A DNA stretch of 64,000 nucleotides, from NCBI GenBank assembly GCA_017501525.1, contig JAFVWT010000004.1, forward strand, positions 62,001 through 126,000, given 5' to 3'. This DNA is from Bacteroidales bacterium. GTDB lineage: Bacteria > Bacteroidota > Bacteroidia > Bacteroidales > UBA932. A model generated the notes under the pieces. It was given only the letters and a program-made list of their open reading frames with translations. It was not told the origin of the DNA and made no database searches. The first letter of the stretch is position 1. Every line of letters starts with the position of its first letter. The position numbers and the translations under genes are program-made. Below, in pieces: positions 51,739-61,835 of the stretch.

Positions 51739-52458
51739 TCAGATATTTCTAACCTCTTTGAGGTAGGCCTTGATAGTATTTTCAAGTCCCATGTACAGGG
51801 CATCGCAGATTAAAGCGTGTCCGATGGATACTTCATCAACTGCGGGAATTGTCTCAATGAAGTATCTGAGGTTCTCAAGGTTTAAATCGTGACCTGCATT
51901 GAGACCGAGACCACATTCAATTGCGCATTGTGCCGCTTTGAAATATGGCTCTATGGCTTGTTCCCTATTGATAGAGTATTGTGCCGAGTATGCTTCAGTA
52001 TAAAGTTCCACTCTGTCGCAACCCGTTTCTGCTGCGTGTTTTATCATCTCAGGTACCGGGTCGATAAAGATTGATGTACGGATACCGGCGTCTTTGAACA
52101 TTTTGCAGACATCCTTTAGGAATTCTTTATTTTCAATAGTGTTCCATCCTGCATTAGATGTGAGTACATTTTCTGCATCCGGAACAAGGGTAACCTGTGC
52201 AGGGCGTACTTTCATTACCAGCTCGATGAACGATGGTATCGGATTTCCCTCGATATTGAATTCGGTAGTGAGTATAGGCTGTAGTTCCAGAACATCCCTG
52301 TATCGTATATGTCTTTCGTCCGGACGGGGATGAACTGTGATTCCTTCTGCTCCAAATTTTTCACAATCAACGGCTGCCTTAAGGATATCAGGCAAATTTC
52401 CGCCACGTGCATTTCTGATAGTGGCAAATTTATTTATGTTTACACTTAATCGGGTCAT
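51739..52458 (-). CDS. pdxJ: Pyridoxine 5'-phosphate synthase
   Basis: PdxJ condenses 3-amino-2-oxopropyl phosphate with 1-deoxyxylulose 5-phosphate to make pyridoxine 5'-phosphate. The TIM-barrel protein of 239 residues has [36 protein letters not shown] and [12 protein letters not shown], all family motifs. The ATG at 52458 is preferred to the one six codons upstream because Bacteroidota homologues start with M-T-x-L-S-V-N. It is divergent from nadK across about 80 nt. Confidence 0.96.
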   Translation of the reverse strand: MTRLSVNINKFATIRNARGGNLPDILKAAVDCEKFGAEGITVHPRPDERHIRYRDVLELQPILTTEFNIEGNPIPSFIELVMKVRPAQVTLVPDAENVLTSNAGWNTIENKEFLKDVCKMFKDAGIRTSIFIDPVPEMIKHAAETGCDRVELYTEAYSAQYSINREQAIEPYFKAAQCAIECGLGLNAGHDLNLENLRYFIETIPAVDEVSIGHALICDALYMGLENTIKAYLKEVRNI

Positions 52459-52541
52459 TTTGATATTTTTTTGCAAAAATAAACTATTATCAAAATAATT
52501 TCACAATCTTTGCAGATTGTAAGTAAATTTTTTCAATTTTA

Positions 52542-53444
52542 ATGTATATCGCTCTTTACGGACGCAAATTTGGCGCAGGTACAAAGGAAAAACTTAGTGC
52601 ACTAATGTCGGCACTAAGTGGTGAAGGTGTGCAAATATCGTGCTATATGCCTTTGTTTGATTACATCAAGGAGAGTGGTATAGGTTATGATTGTATAAAG
52701 AGTACATTCACGTGTTACGAGGATCTTCCCTATGGTGTGGAACTTTTTCTCTCTTTGGGCGGTGATGGAACTTTCCTGAGTTCATTGACAATTGTACAGG
52801 ATAGGAATATTCCTGTAGCGGGGATAAATATGGGAAGATTGGGTTTCCTTACCTCTATAAAATGTGGTTCGAATGAGGAAATTGAGCAAATAGCAGCTAT
52901 CGTTAGAGGTGATTTCGAAACTCATGGAAGGACTTTGCTTCAGGTTCAATCTTCTGAAGGCAGTTCCTTGAAAGATAGGATTTTCCCTTACGCGTTGAAT
53001 GAGATTTCAATAAAGAATACGGCCCCGAGAATGGTAGGATTAAACTTGAAGGTAAATGGAAAGTCATTTCCTACATATTGGGCAGACGGCCTCCTTGTAG
53101 CTACGGCAACAGGTTCTACTGCGTATTCTCTGAGTTTTGGGGGACCGGTAGCCACTCCTGATGCCAATGTGTTCATTATCACTCCTATGGCTCCTCATAA
53201 TCTGAATATCAGACCACTGATAGTTCCAGATTCGTCTGTTATAGAGGTGTCGTTTGATTCAAAAGAACATTCCCATGTTATACTTTGTACAGACAACAGG
53301 GATTGTCGATTGCACCCTTCGGAGTCATTGACAATATCTAAAGCCCCATTTGGAATATCGTCAGTTTCCTCAGGAATATCTTGTTTTATAGATGCATTAA
53401 ATGAAAAATTGTTGTGGGGCGAAGATAGAAGAAACGAAAAATAG
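52542..53444 (+). CDS. nadK: NAD kinase
   Basis: NAD kinase phosphorylates NAD to NADP. The 300-residue protein has the catalytic GGDGTFL (73-79), the NMGRLGFLTSI segment, NEISI, and the GSTAYSLSFGGP motif of the C-terminal domain. It starts a four-gene run with uppS, bamA and skp (spacings 12 nt, -11 nt, 57 nt), an arrangement known in Bacteroidota. Confidence 0.97.
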   Translation: MYIALYGRKFGAGTKEKLSALMSALSGEGVQISCYMPLFDYIKESGIGYDCIKSTFTCYEDLPYGVELFLSLGGDGTFLSSLTIVQDRNIPVAGINMGRLGFLTSIKCGSNEEIEQIAAIVRGDFETHGRTLLQVQSSEGSSLKDRIFPYALNEISIKNTAPRMVGLNLKVNGKSFPTYWADGLLVATATGSTAYSLSFGGPVATPDANVFIITPMAPHNLNIRPLIVPDSSVIEVSFDSKEHSHVILCTDNRDCRLHPSESLTISKAPFGISSVSSGISCFIDALNEKLLWGEDRRNEK

Positions 53445-53456
53445 AAAACAAAGACT

Positions 53457-54173
53457 ATGTCAGGGATACCTAATCATATTTCTATAATAATGGATGGCAA
53501 TGGCCGTTGGGCGCAACAACGGAACAAAGAACGTATTCATGGCCATTATGAAGGGGCAGAAAGTGTCAGAGCATGTATTGAGTATGCCGTTGAGATAGGA
53601 TTGCCGTATCTCAGTCTGTTTGCTTTTTCGGAAGAGAATTGGGGCCGTCCTCAAAGTGAGGTAGATGAGTTGATGTCACTTATGTCCAAATCAATCCTTC
53701 AGGAACTTCCTACTTTTCAGAAGTACAATATAAGACTGATTGTTATAGGTAATCGTAACCATCTGGAACCAAAATTGTTGCAGGAAATAGACAGGGCAAT
53801 GGAACTAACCCGGGACAATGGCCGGTTGACTCTGATTGTATTTTTGAGTTATAGCGGAAAATGGGATATAGAGCAGGCAGCAATCAGATTTGCAGAAGCG
53901 GGCTCTCCGGAGGGAAAATTTGAAACATTTCTTTCCACTTACGGAATACCCGATCCCGATTTACTTATACGAACCAGTGGGGAGCAGCGCTTGAGCAATT
54001 ATCTGCTTTGGCAATGCGCATATACAGAATTTTATTTTACCGATACTCTTTGGCCGGATTTCAGAAAAAAAGAGTTTGGCACGGCTATTGAGGCATTTGC
54101 GACCAGGAAAAGACGTTTCGGTAAAACAAGTGAACAGATTATCACACAGCAGAACGATTCCAATGAAGATTAA
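53457..54173 (+). CDS. uppS: Undecaprenyl diphosphate synthase
   Basis: UppS is a cis-prenyltransferase that makes the C55 lipid carrier for peptidoglycan and O-antigen. The 238-residue protein begins with IIMDGNGRWAQQR (catalytic Asp13) and has the GHYEGAESVR segment, FAFSEENWGRP and the C-terminal RTSGEQRLSNYLLWQ motif. It shares 11 nt with the start of bamA, so the two are likely to be translated together. It links the cell-wall lipid carrier to envelope assembly. Confidence 0.97.
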   Translation: MSGIPNHISIIMDGNGRWAQQRNKERIHGHYEGAESVRACIEYAVEIGLPYLSLFAFSEENWGRPQSEVDELMSLMSKSILQELPTFQKYNIRLIVIGNRNHLEPKLLQEIDRAMELTRDNGRLTLIVFLSYSGKWDIEQAAIRFAEAGSPEGKFETFLSTYGIPDPDLLIRTSGEQRLSNYLLWQCAYTEFYFTDTLWPDFRKKEFGTAIEAFATRKRRFGKTSEQIITQQNDSNED

Positions 54174-56685
54174 AAAGTTACTATTTTTATTGTTATTGAT
54201 GATATTTCCTCTCATCTCAGAAGCGCAGCAGGGAGGACAAAATCAGGCAGTTGTAGACTATGACAAACCCCGAAAATATATATTGGGGGGAATTAGTGTT
54301 GAGGGTGTCAAACATGTGGGGCATAGTCAGATAATCTCACTGACGGGGCTTACGGTAGGCTCTGAGATTACAATCCCAAGTGAGGCTACATCTGCTGTGG
54401 TGAATAAACTTTGGGGACAGCGTTATTTTTCAAGTGTCTCTCTGGAAATCGACTCTCTTTCTGCTACAAGGGATACTGTATATCTTGTCCTAAATCTTCA
54501 GGAACGTCCGAGAGTATCAAGATGGGGTTTTAAGGGTATCAAGAATTCTGAACAGAACGACCTTCAGGATCGTCTTCACCTCAGAAGGGGAACAGAACTA
54601 TCTGATTATGTCCTCAGTTCTTCCGTTGGAATTATCAAGAATTACTATAAGGAAAAAGGGTTTATTAATGCCCAGGTGGATGTGATACAGCAAGTTGATA
54701 CAATTGTGAAAAATGCTGTCAGAGTCACTTTTGATATTAAAAAAGGAAATAAGGTTAAAATCAAGGAGATAACATTTGAAGGTAACGACGATGTCCCTGA
54801 TGGGAAAATCATATCATCAATGGCGAACACCAGGGATATGCGTTTCAGAAACATCTTCAAGAGTAAGAAGTTTAAGGAGAAGGAGTACGAACAGGATAAA
54901 ATATCAATGATCAGTGCCTTCAATGAGGCAGGTTACCGGGATGCCCGAATTGTCAAGGACTCCATCTACTATATTGAACCTGACCGTCTTGGAATCAAGT
55001 TTGTAATCGAACAGGGACCTAAATATTATTTCAGAAATATCACCTGGACAGGAAATTCTTTATACACTTCCGAACAATTGAACGAATTTCTTATGATTAA
55101 TAAGGGTGATGTCTATGATGTTGTGGGATTGCAAAAGCGCCTTTTCGGTGATCCTAAGAGGGAGAGCATAGCCATCAATTCTCTATATACAGACAGGGGG
55201 TATATATTCTTCTCTGTCCAGCCGGTAGAGACCAATATTGTAGGAGACTCTGTAGATGTGGAACTTAGAATAGTGGAAGGGAAACCAGCTACTTTCAATA
55301 ATATCATTATCAGTGGAAATACTGTCACTAATGAGAGGGTAGTCCGAAGAATGTTATTTACCAAGCCGGGCTATCTGTACAGTCAGACCCAGCTTGAGAG
55401 ATCCCTGAGGGAAATTGCGCAAATGGGTAATTTTGACCCTGAACAGGCACTTGACCATACAAGAGGGTATTCTGTCCTTCCTAATCCATACAATAATACA
55501 GTTGATATTACATATAATGTGGCTGAAAAACCCAATAGCCAGTTTGAGCTTTCAGGTGGCTGGGGTGGATACTCATTTGTAGGAACGGTAGGGGTAAGTT
55601 TCAATAACTTTTCATTGAGAAGAATCTTCAAGAGAGGGGCTTGGCGACCTGTTCCATTAGGAGATGCCCAGACCTTGTCTCTCAGATTCCAGACCAATGG
55701 TACCTACTATACAGCCGCTTCGATCAATTTTATGGAACCGTGGCTTTTTGGAAAGAAGCCTACATCATTCAATCTTTCCGGTTATTACACCCGTCAGACA
55801 AACTCATATTATTTTTATCAGAATCCGGATGAGTATTTTGAGGTGTTTGGTATCGCCGCGGGGTTGGGTAGCCGTCTGAAGTGGCCTGACAACTATTTTG
55901 TGTTATATCATGAATTCAGTTGGCAGACTTATAATCTGAATAATTGGGGATACAATTTCCTTTTTGAGACAGGTCGTTCTCACAACATCAGTTATAAAAT
56001 TTCCCTTAACAGAAACTCGACTGACCAGCCGATTTATCCTCGAGAGGGTTCAGATTTTACACTCTCGTTGCAGTTGACACCTCCATATTCGTTGTTCCGT
56101 TCAAAGGATCTCGACTACAAGTCAATGTCCGATCAGCAGCGTTACCGTTGGGTAGAATATCACAAGTGGACATTCAAAGGTTCCCTTTTCTTACGTCTTG
56201 TAGATGATTTGGTGTTGATGACAAGGGCACAGTTTGGTTATTTGGGATACTACAACAAGAGTCTCGGATATTCTCCTTTTGAAGGGTATCAGGTCGGTGG
56301 TGACGGAATGTCAGGATACAATACTTATGGTTCTGAAATCATTTCCTTAAGGGGTTATGAGAATTACTCTCTGACACCAGTTTCCAAAAAAGGTGTATAT
56401 GTCGGACATGTTTACGACAAATTTACTCTTGAGCTAAGGTATCCTATTATGTTGCAGCCATCTACAACTATTTTCGTATTGGCTTTCCTTGAAGCCGGTA
56501 ACTGTTGGGAGAACATTGAAGACTTCAATCCCTTTGAGATTAAACGCTCGGCGGGAGTCGGTGTGAGAATAATGTTGCCAATGGTAGGACTTATAGGAGT
56601 CGATTGGGGATGGGGTTTCGATCCTATAGGAGACAAAGCCCGAAGCGGTTCGAACTTCCACTTCTTGATAGGACAGCAATTCTAA
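54163..56685 (+). CDS. bamA: Outer-membrane protein assembly factor BamA
   Basis: BamA is the Omp85 barrel that inserts beta-barrel proteins into the outer membrane. The 840-residue protein has a signal peptide (MKIKKLLFLLLLMIFPLISEAQ is the start, by position), five POTRA-like repeats in the first half (for example ISVEGVKHVGHSQI and ITFEGNDDVPDGKI), and a C-terminal 16-strand barrel with VGVRIMLPMVGLIGVDWGWG and the final aromatic GQQF. The start at 54163 overlaps uppS by 11 nt; the longer frame from 54076 was rejected since it precedes the signal peptide. Confidence 0.95.
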   Translation: MKIKKLLFLLLLMIFPLISEAQQGGQNQAVVDYDKPRKYILGGISVEGVKHVGHSQIISLTGLTVGSEITIPSEATSAVVNKLWGQRYFSSVSLEIDSLSATRDTVYLVLNLQERPRVSRWGFKGIKNSEQNDLQDRLHLRRGTELSDYVLSSSVGIIKNYYKEKGFINAQVDVIQQVDTIVKNAVRVTFDIKKGNKVKIKEITFEGNDDVPDGKIISSMANTRDMRFRNIFKSKKFKEKEYEQDKISMISAFNEAGYRDARIVKDSIYYIEPDRLGIKFVIEQGPKYYFRNITWTGNSLYTSEQLNEFLMINKGDVYDVVGLQKRLFGDPKRESIAINSLYTDRGYIFFSVQPVETNIVGDSVDVELRIVEGKPATFNNIIISGNTVTNERVVRRMLFTKPGYLYSQTQLERSLREIAQMGNFDPEQALDHTRGYSVLPNPYNNTVDITYNVAEKPNSQFELSGGWGGYSFVGTVGVSFNNFSLRRIFKRGAWRPVPLGDAQTLSLRFQTNGTYYTAASINFMEPWLFGKKPTSFNLSGYYTRQTNSYYFYQNPDEYFEVFGIAAGLGSRLKWPDNYFVLYHEFSWQTYNLNNWGYNFLFETGRSHNISYKISLNRNSTDQPIYPREGSDFTLSLQLTPPYSLFRSKDLDYKSMSDQQRYRWVEYHKWTFKGSLFLRLVDDLVLMTRAQFGYLGYYNKSLGYSPFEGYQVGGDGMSGYNTYGSEIISLRGYENYSLTPVSKKGVYVGHVYDKFTLELRYPIMLQPSTTIFVLAFLEAGNCWENIEDFNPFEIKRSAGVGVRIMLPMVGLIGVDWGWGFDPIGDKARSGSNFHFLIGQQF

Positions 56686-56694
56686 AATTATTAT

Positions 56695-56702
56695 TAATTT
56701 TG
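56695..56702 (+). promoter_or_regulatory. -7 promoter box upstream of skp
   Basis: TAATTTTG fits TAnnTTTG, 40 nt before the skp ATG and just after the bamA stop. No -33 TTTG at good distance. It would allow extra expression of skp inside the operon. Confidence 0.4.
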
Positions 56703-56742
56703 CATTTTATCATAAAGAGAATAATAAATAAATTACAGAAAT

Positions 56743-57285
56743 ATGAAGAAAACATTATTAATCGTACTCGCATTTGTATTTGCGTCATCATCGTTTGCAC
56801 AAGACTTGAAATTCGGTCATGTAAATATGCAGGAGATCGTTTACCTTATGGATGAAATGGACTCAGCAAGGGTAACATTGGAAAAATACAACAAGGATAT
56901 TCAGGACATGTATAATGAGATGGTAGCTGAATTTGAGAAAAAATATACTGAATATCAGCAGATGGCAGCAAATTGGAGTCCCGCAGTTTTGCAATCAAAA
57001 CAACAAGATCTTCAATCTTTGGAACTCAGACTTCAGGAGTATCAGCAAAGTGCTCAAATTGATATGCAGAATAAACAGCAGGAAATTCTTGCTCCTATCC
57101 AGCTTAAGGCCAATGAGGCTGTTCAAAAAGTAGGAAGAGCAAATGGCCTGATTTATATTTTTGATATTTCAATGGGTACAATACCTTTCATAAATGAGTC
57201 ACTCAGTATGGATGTGACAGCAGAAGTCAAAGCAGCTTTGAATATCTCGCCAGATAAAAAACTTCCTGTAGCGCAAGGTATGTAA
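56743..57285 (+). CDS. skp: Periplasmic chaperone Skp/OmpH
   Basis: A 180-residue exported protein: signal peptide MKKTLLIVLAFVFASSSFAQ, then the OmpH/Skp start KFGHVNMQEIVYLM and a long coiled-coil region (about 45-130) rich in Q and E, closing with AANGLIYIFDIS-like beta strands. It holds unfolded outer-membrane proteins in the periplasm for BamA, whose gene is immediately upstream. The C-terminal NISPDKKLPVAQGM is short. Length fits the family. Confidence 0.93.
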   Translation: MKKTLLIVLAFVFASSSFAQDLKFGHVNMQEIVYLMDEMDSARVTLEKYNKDIQDMYNEMVAEFEKKYTEYQQMAANWSPAVLQSKQQDLQSLELRLQEYQQSAQIDMQNKQQEILAPIQLKANEAVQKVGRANGLIYIFDISMGTIPFINESLSMDVTAEVKAALNISPDKKLPVAQGM

Positions 57286-57395
57286 TATTGTAAAGCTATA
57301 TATTACAATGTCCTAAATGGGAGCCCGTCACAAGGCTTCCATTTTCTTTTTTGTTCGTCTGAATCTTTTTTGAGAAATTTTGTCCAAAATAATTC

Positions 57396-57423
57396 TTTGT
57401 ATTAAGAAATATGACTACATTTG
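57396..57423 (+). promoter_or_regulatory. Promoter of korAB
   Basis: TACATTTG (57416-57423) matches the -7 consensus. TTTG at 57396-57399 is 16 nt upstream, a little short of the usual 19-20. The korA ATG is 22 nt downstream. Confidence 0.55.
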
Positions 57424-57444
57424 TATAATAAAATACTTAACGCA

Positions 57445-59277
57445 ATGCAACACAAAATTATTGATGTAGAAGATGTTGTTATAAGGTTTGCAGGAGACTC
57501 AGGTGACGGTATGCAATTGACAGGAACATTGTTTGCCGATTCATCTGCTCTTTTTGGAAATGATATATCTACATTTCCCGATTATCCTGCTGAAATTCGC
57601 GCACCACAAGGCACTGTGTCAGGAGTGTCCGGATTCCAAGTACATTTTGGTTCTGTAGAGATTAATACTCCCGGTGACTTTTGCGATGTTTTGGTGGCAA
57701 TGAACCCTGCGGCTCTAAGAGCCAATGCCAAATGGGCAAAACCAACAGCAACCATAATCTTGGACGAGGATGCTTTTGATGAAAAGAATATCATCAAAGC
57801 AGGTTTTAAAACAATGAACCCTATCGAGGAACTCAAAATCGAAGATAGGAATATTGTCGTTTCCCCCATAACTACTCTTACAAAAGAGAGTCTCAAGGAT
57901 AGTGGCCTTGATACTAAAGCGATAATCCGTTGTAAAAATATGTTTACTCTCGGTATGTGTTTCTTTATGTTTAATCGGGAAATGAAACACACATTCGAGT
58001 ATCTTGAAAAGAAATTCAAAAAGAAACCACAGCTGATTGATACAAACAAAAAAGTATTAACAGATGGTTTTAATTATGCAAGTAATATTCATGCTATTCC
58101 CAATACTTATGTAGTGCAGCCTGCCCATCAGGAAAAAGGTACATATAGAAATATAAATGGTAACCAGGCTACTGCTTGGGGTCTTTTGGCGGCATCGGAG
58201 AAATCAGGAGTTCCATTGTTCTGTGGTTCATATCCTATTACCCCTGCGACAGCAATTCTTGAGGAATTGGCAATTCATAAAAGTCTTGGAGCAAAAACTT
58301 TGCAATGTGAAGACGAAATTGCCGGAATATGTACCTCTATCGGTGCAGCATTTGCAGGAAATTTTGCTGTGACTACCACATCTGGTCCCGGTCTCTCGTT
58401 GAAATCAGAGGCATTGGGTCTTGCTATGATTACTGAACTTCCTTTAGTGGTGGTTGATGTGCAGAGAAGTGGACCATCTACCGGTATTCCTACCAAAACT
58501 GAACAGACTGACCTCAATCAGGCACTTTATGGTAGAAACGGAGAATGTCCGATTATGGTAATGGCAGCTCATTCCCCTTCAGATTGTTTTGAAAAAGCAT
58601 TCTATGCAGGAAAATTTGCAATGGAGCATATGATGCCTGTAATCCTCCTTACAGAAGGATTCCTTGGAAATGGTTCAGAACCATGGCGTATCCCTTCAAT
58701 GAAGGATCTGCCTCAGATCAATCCTCCATTTATTAAAGAGTGCGAAGGTAAATTCAAACCTTTTGAAAGAGATCCCGAAACATTTGTCCGCAAATGGGCA
58801 GTTCCCGGTACACCCGGTCTTGAACATAGAGTAGGAGGTCTTGAAAAGAATCCTGATGGTGTAATTTCTTCGGATCCTCAAAATCACGAACAGATGGTAC
58901 GCAACAGAGCTGAAAAAGTGGCTCGCGTGGCTGATGTTATTCCTGAGTTGAAGGTTCAAGGTGACCAGCAGGGTGAAGTCCTTGTAGTAGGATGGGGTGG
59001 TACTTTCGGACATTTGTACACCGCCGTTAAAGAGTTGAGAAAAGAGGGTAAGAGTGTATCTCTTGCGCACTTTGATTATATCAACCCTCTACCTAAAAAC
59101 ACAGCGGAAGTATTCTCGAAATTTAAGAAAATCATAGTTTGTGAGTTGAATAGTGGACAGTTTGCTGCATATCTTAGAGACAAACATCAACAATTCAATT
59201 ACTATCAGTTGAATAAAGTTCAAGGACAGCCATTTATCGTTAAGGATGTAGTGGACGCAGTTAATGAAATTTTATAA
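57445..59277 (+). CDS. korA: 2-oxoglutarate:ferredoxin oxidoreductase, alpha subunit (gamma-alpha fusion)
   Basis: KorA, with KorB, decarboxylates 2-oxoglutarate to succinyl-CoA and reduces ferredoxin (or the reverse). The 610-residue subunit begins with a gamma domain (RFAGDSGDGMQLTG, about 12-25). An alpha/pyrimidine domain follows from about 235 (GNQATAWGLLAASEK, FCGSYPITPATAILEEL, TTTSGPG), ending with a transketolase-C-like part (VVGWGGTFG). The ATG at 57445 is chosen over the TTG at 57421, which overlaps the -7 box. korB follows directly. Confidence 0.95.
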   Translation: MQHKIIDVEDVVIRFAGDSGDGMQLTGTLFADSSALFGNDISTFPDYPAEIRAPQGTVSGVSGFQVHFGSVEINTPGDFCDVLVAMNPAALRANAKWAKPTATIILDEDAFDEKNIIKAGFKTMNPIEELKIEDRNIVVSPITTLTKESLKDSGLDTKAIIRCKNMFTLGMCFFMFNREMKHTFEYLEKKFKKKPQLIDTNKKVLTDGFNYASNIHAIPNTYVVQPAHQEKGTYRNINGNQATAWGLLAASEKSGVPLFCGSYPITPATAILEELAIHKSLGAKTLQCEDEIAGICTSIGAAFAGNFAVTTTSGPGLSLKSEALGLAMITELPLVVVDVQRSGPSTGIPTKTEQTDLNQALYGRNGECPIMVMAAHSPSDCFEKAFYAGKFAMEHMMPVILLTEGFLGNGSEPWRIPSMKDLPQINPPFIKECEGKFKPFERDPETFVRKWAVPGTPGLEHRVGGLEKNPDGVISSDPQNHEQMVRNRAEKVARVADVIPELKVQGDQQGEVLVVGWGGTFGHLYTAVKELRKEGKSVSLAHFDYINPLPKNTAEVFSKFKKIIVCELNSGQFAAYLRDKHQQFNYYQLNKVQGQPFIVKDVVDAVNEIL

Positions 59278-59291
59278 TGGGAGGAGATAAA

Positions 59292-60308
59292 ATGAAATAT
59301 ACAGCACAAGATTTCAAAAGTAATCAGGAAGTGAGATGGTGTCCCGGTTGTGGAGACCACTCTGTATTGGCTTCATTGCAAAGGGCTCTTCCTTCAGTTG
59401 CAGAAGAATTGGACTATTCAATCGAACGTTTTGTATTTGTTTCGGGTATTGGCTGTTCATCACGTTTACCTTATTATATGAATACTTATGGTTTTCATAG
59501 CATTCATGGTAGGGCAACAGCTATTTCTACCGGTATGAAGGTGGCAAATCCTACGCTCTCTATCTGGCAGGCTACCGGTGATGGTGACGCTTTGGCTATC
59601 GGGGGTAATCACTTCATACATGCTATTCGTAGAAATATCGATATCAACATAGTATTATTCAATAACAGAATTTACGGACTTACCAAAGGACAGTATTCAC
59701 CCACTTCCCCTCTTGGAAAAATTACAAAGACTTCTCCTTATGGAACAGTGGAACATCCATTCAATCCCGGATGTCTTGTGATGGGTGCTCGTGGTACTTT
59801 CTTTGCCCGCAGCCTTGATTCGGAATTGAAATTGAATCAGGAGATTTTCCTCGCTTCAGCAAAACACGATGGTTGCTCTGTAACAGAAATGTTGGTGAAT
59901 TGTGTCATTTACAATGATGGTTCCCATAAGGATATATCTGATAAAGAGGTCAGAGCAGACAGAACTATTGTACTTCGCCATGGAGAAAAGATGATCTTCG
60001 GAAAAGACAATGATAAAGGTCTGATTCTTGAAAACGGAAAACTCAAAGTAGTCAAGATTGGCGAAAATGGTATAACAGAGGATGATATTCTGGTTCACGA
60101 TGCCCATACCAAAGAACTTGGAATCCATAGTCAGCTCGTGGATATGAAGTATCCCGATTTCCCGGTAGCTCTCGGAGTTATCAGAGATGTTGCAGACAAG
60201 ACATATGATGATAATGTTAGGGATCAGTTGTTGGAAGTTAAAGCTAATGCAAAAATTAATTGTGTTGACGATCTTCTACGCAGTGGTTCTACTTGGGAAG
60301 TTAAATAA
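59292..60308 (+). CDS. korB: 2-oxoglutarate:ferredoxin oxidoreductase, beta subunit
   Basis: KorB binds thiamine diphosphate and the iron-sulfur cluster for transfer of electrons to ferredoxin. The 338-residue protein has WCPGCGDHSVL, ISGIGCSSRLPYY-like FVSGIGCSSR, the TPP motif ATGDGDALAIGGNH and NNRIYGLTKGQYSPTS. The ATG at 59292 is preferred because GGGAGGAG (59279-59286), a rare strong Shine-Dalgarno sequence in this genome, stands right before it. Another ATG at 59277 overlaps the korA stop. Confidence 0.94.
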   Translation: MKYTAQDFKSNQEVRWCPGCGDHSVLASLQRALPSVAEELDYSIERFVFVSGIGCSSRLPYYMNTYGFHSIHGRATAISTGMKVANPTLSIWQATGDGDALAIGGNHFIHAIRRNIDINIVLFNNRIYGLTKGQYSPTSPLGKITKTSPYGTVEHPFNPGCLVMGARGTFFARSLDSELKLNQEIFLASAKHDGCSVTEMLVNCVIYNDGSHKDISDKEVRADRTIVLRHGEKMIFGKDNDKGLILENGKLKVVKIGENGITEDDILVHDAHTKELGIHSQLVDMKYPDFPVALGVIRDVADKTYDDNVRDQLLEVKANAKINCVDDLLRSGSTWEVK

Positions 60309-60348
60309 GAAATATAGTTTTTAACACTTTATAAAACAATTAAATAAA

Positions 60349-61692
60349 ATGAAAGTTGCAGAAATTATGACCAAACTTGAAGCTAAGTATGGTCACGAAA
60401 AAGAGTATTTACAAGCAGTTCGCGAAGTACTTGAATCAATCGAGGAAGTTTACAACCAACATCCCGAATTTGAAAAAGCAAAAATCGTTGAAAGAATCGT
60501 TGAACCTGATCGTATCTTCACCTTCAGAGTTACCTGGGTAGACGACGCTGGTAATGTTCAAACCAACATCGGTTACAGAGTTCAGTTCAACTCAGCTATT
60601 GGACCTTACAAAGGAGGTCTTCGTTTCCACAAAGCTGTTACCCCTTCAATGTTGAAATTCTTGGGCTTTGAACAAACATTCAAAAATGCTCTTACTACTC
60701 TTCCTATGGGTGGTGGTAAAGGTGGTTCTGATTTCGATCCAGTTGGAAAATCAGACGCTGAAATCATGAGATTCTGCCAAGCATTTATGTGGGAACTTTG
60801 GAAATGCATCGGTCCCGATCAAGATATCCCTGCAGGTGACGTAGGTGTTGGTGGACGTGAAATCGGTTATATGTACGGTATGTACAAAAAACTTGCTCGT
60901 GAATACAACACAGGTGTATTGACCGGTAAAGGTGGTACATGGGGTGGTTCAATCCTTCGTCCTGAAGCTACAGGTTTCGGTGCACTTTATTTCACAGAAC
61001 ACCTTCTTCACAAAGCTGGTAAAGATATTAAAGATAAAACAGTTGCCCTTTCTGGTTTCGGTAACGTAGCTTGGGGTGCTGCTACAAAAGCTGTAGAACT
61101 CGGTGCTAAAGTTGTTGCTATCTCTGGTCCTGATGGAGTTTGCGAAATTCCTGCAGGTATCACCAAAGAGATGATCGACTATATGTTGGAAATGCGTGCT
61201 TCTAACCGTAATAAAGTTGAAGATATGGCTACCAAATTCCCTGGTGCAGCTATCTTCACCCCTGGTAAAAAAGCTTGGAGCGTAAAATGTGATATCGCTC
61301 TTCCTTGTGCATTCCAAAATGAATTGAACGAAGCTGATGCTAAAGAACTTATCGCTAACGGTACATGGTGCTGCTGCGAAGTTTCTAACATGGGTTGTAC
61401 CCCTGAAGCTATCCATACATTCCAGTCTAACGGTATCTTGTTTGCTCCTGGTAAAGCTGTTAACGCAGGTGGTGTAGCAACTTCAGGTCTTGAAATGACT
61501 CAGAATGCTTCTCATATCAGCTGGTCAGCTAAAGAAGTTGATGAAAAACTTCACTTCATCATGGAAAGCATCCACGAAGCTTGTGTTAAATTCGGTACAC
61601 AACCTGATGGTACTATTGACTATGTTAAAGGTGCAAACATTGCAGGTTTCATGAAAGTAGCTCAAGCTATGTTGGAACAAGGTATTGTTTAA
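60349..61692 (+). CDS. gdhA: NADP-specific glutamate dehydrogenase
   Basis: GdhA interconverts 2-oxoglutarate plus ammonium and glutamate. The 447-residue protein is of the hexameric bacterial type with YKGGLRFH, the catalytic-lysine region PMGGGKGGSDFDP, PAGDVGVGGREIGYM and the Rossmann motif LSGFGNVAWGAA. Codon use is strongly biased (GGT, GAA, GCT, CTT), predicting very high expression. It is 40 nt after korB, a plausible route linking 2-oxoglutarate to nitrogen assimilation. A strong terminator follows. Confidence 0.97.
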   Translation: MKVAEIMTKLEAKYGHEKEYLQAVREVLESIEEVYNQHPEFEKAKIVERIVEPDRIFTFRVTWVDDAGNVQTNIGYRVQFNSAIGPYKGGLRFHKAVTPSMLKFLGFEQTFKNALTTLPMGGGKGGSDFDPVGKSDAEIMRFCQAFMWELWKCIGPDQDIPAGDVGVGGREIGYMYGMYKKLAREYNTGVLTGKGGTWGGSILRPEATGFGALYFTEHLLHKAGKDIKDKTVALSGFGNVAWGAATKAVELGAKVVAISGPDGVCEIPAGITKEMIDYMLEMRASNRNKVEDMATKFPGAAIFTPGKKAWSVKCDIALPCAFQNELNEADAKELIANGTWCCCEVSNMGCTPEAIHTFQSNGILFAPGKAVNAGGVATSGLEMTQNASHISWSAKEVDEKLHFIMESIHEACVKFGTQPDGTIDYVKGANIAGFMKVAQAMLEQGIV

Positions 61693-61717
61693 TCTATAGA
61701 CCTTTAAACAAATTAAG

Positions 61718-61747
61718 GCGATCTCCCGCAAGGAGGTCGCTTTTTTT
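61718..61747 (+). terminator. Terminator of gdhA
   Basis: GCGATCTCC and GGAGGTCGC form a 9-bp stem (one G-T pair) around CGCAA, followed by seven T. Confidence 0.9.
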
Positions 61748-61835
61748 GTACTTGTTTTTCACTTCATTTTCTTATTGCCGTAGGCTTGCATCTTTCGGAC
61801 TTTTACAGAATTTTGGGTACACCTATAATAGAAAA

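Noticed and set aside
54076..54162. N-terminal extension of BamA
   Set aside because: It overlaps uppS by 98 nt and precedes a clear signal peptide; the internal ATG at 54163 is the better start.
57582..58049. Minus-strand 155-codon frame opposite korA
   Set aside because: Antisense shadow of a well-supported gene, with cysteine/serine/phenylalanine-rich composition.
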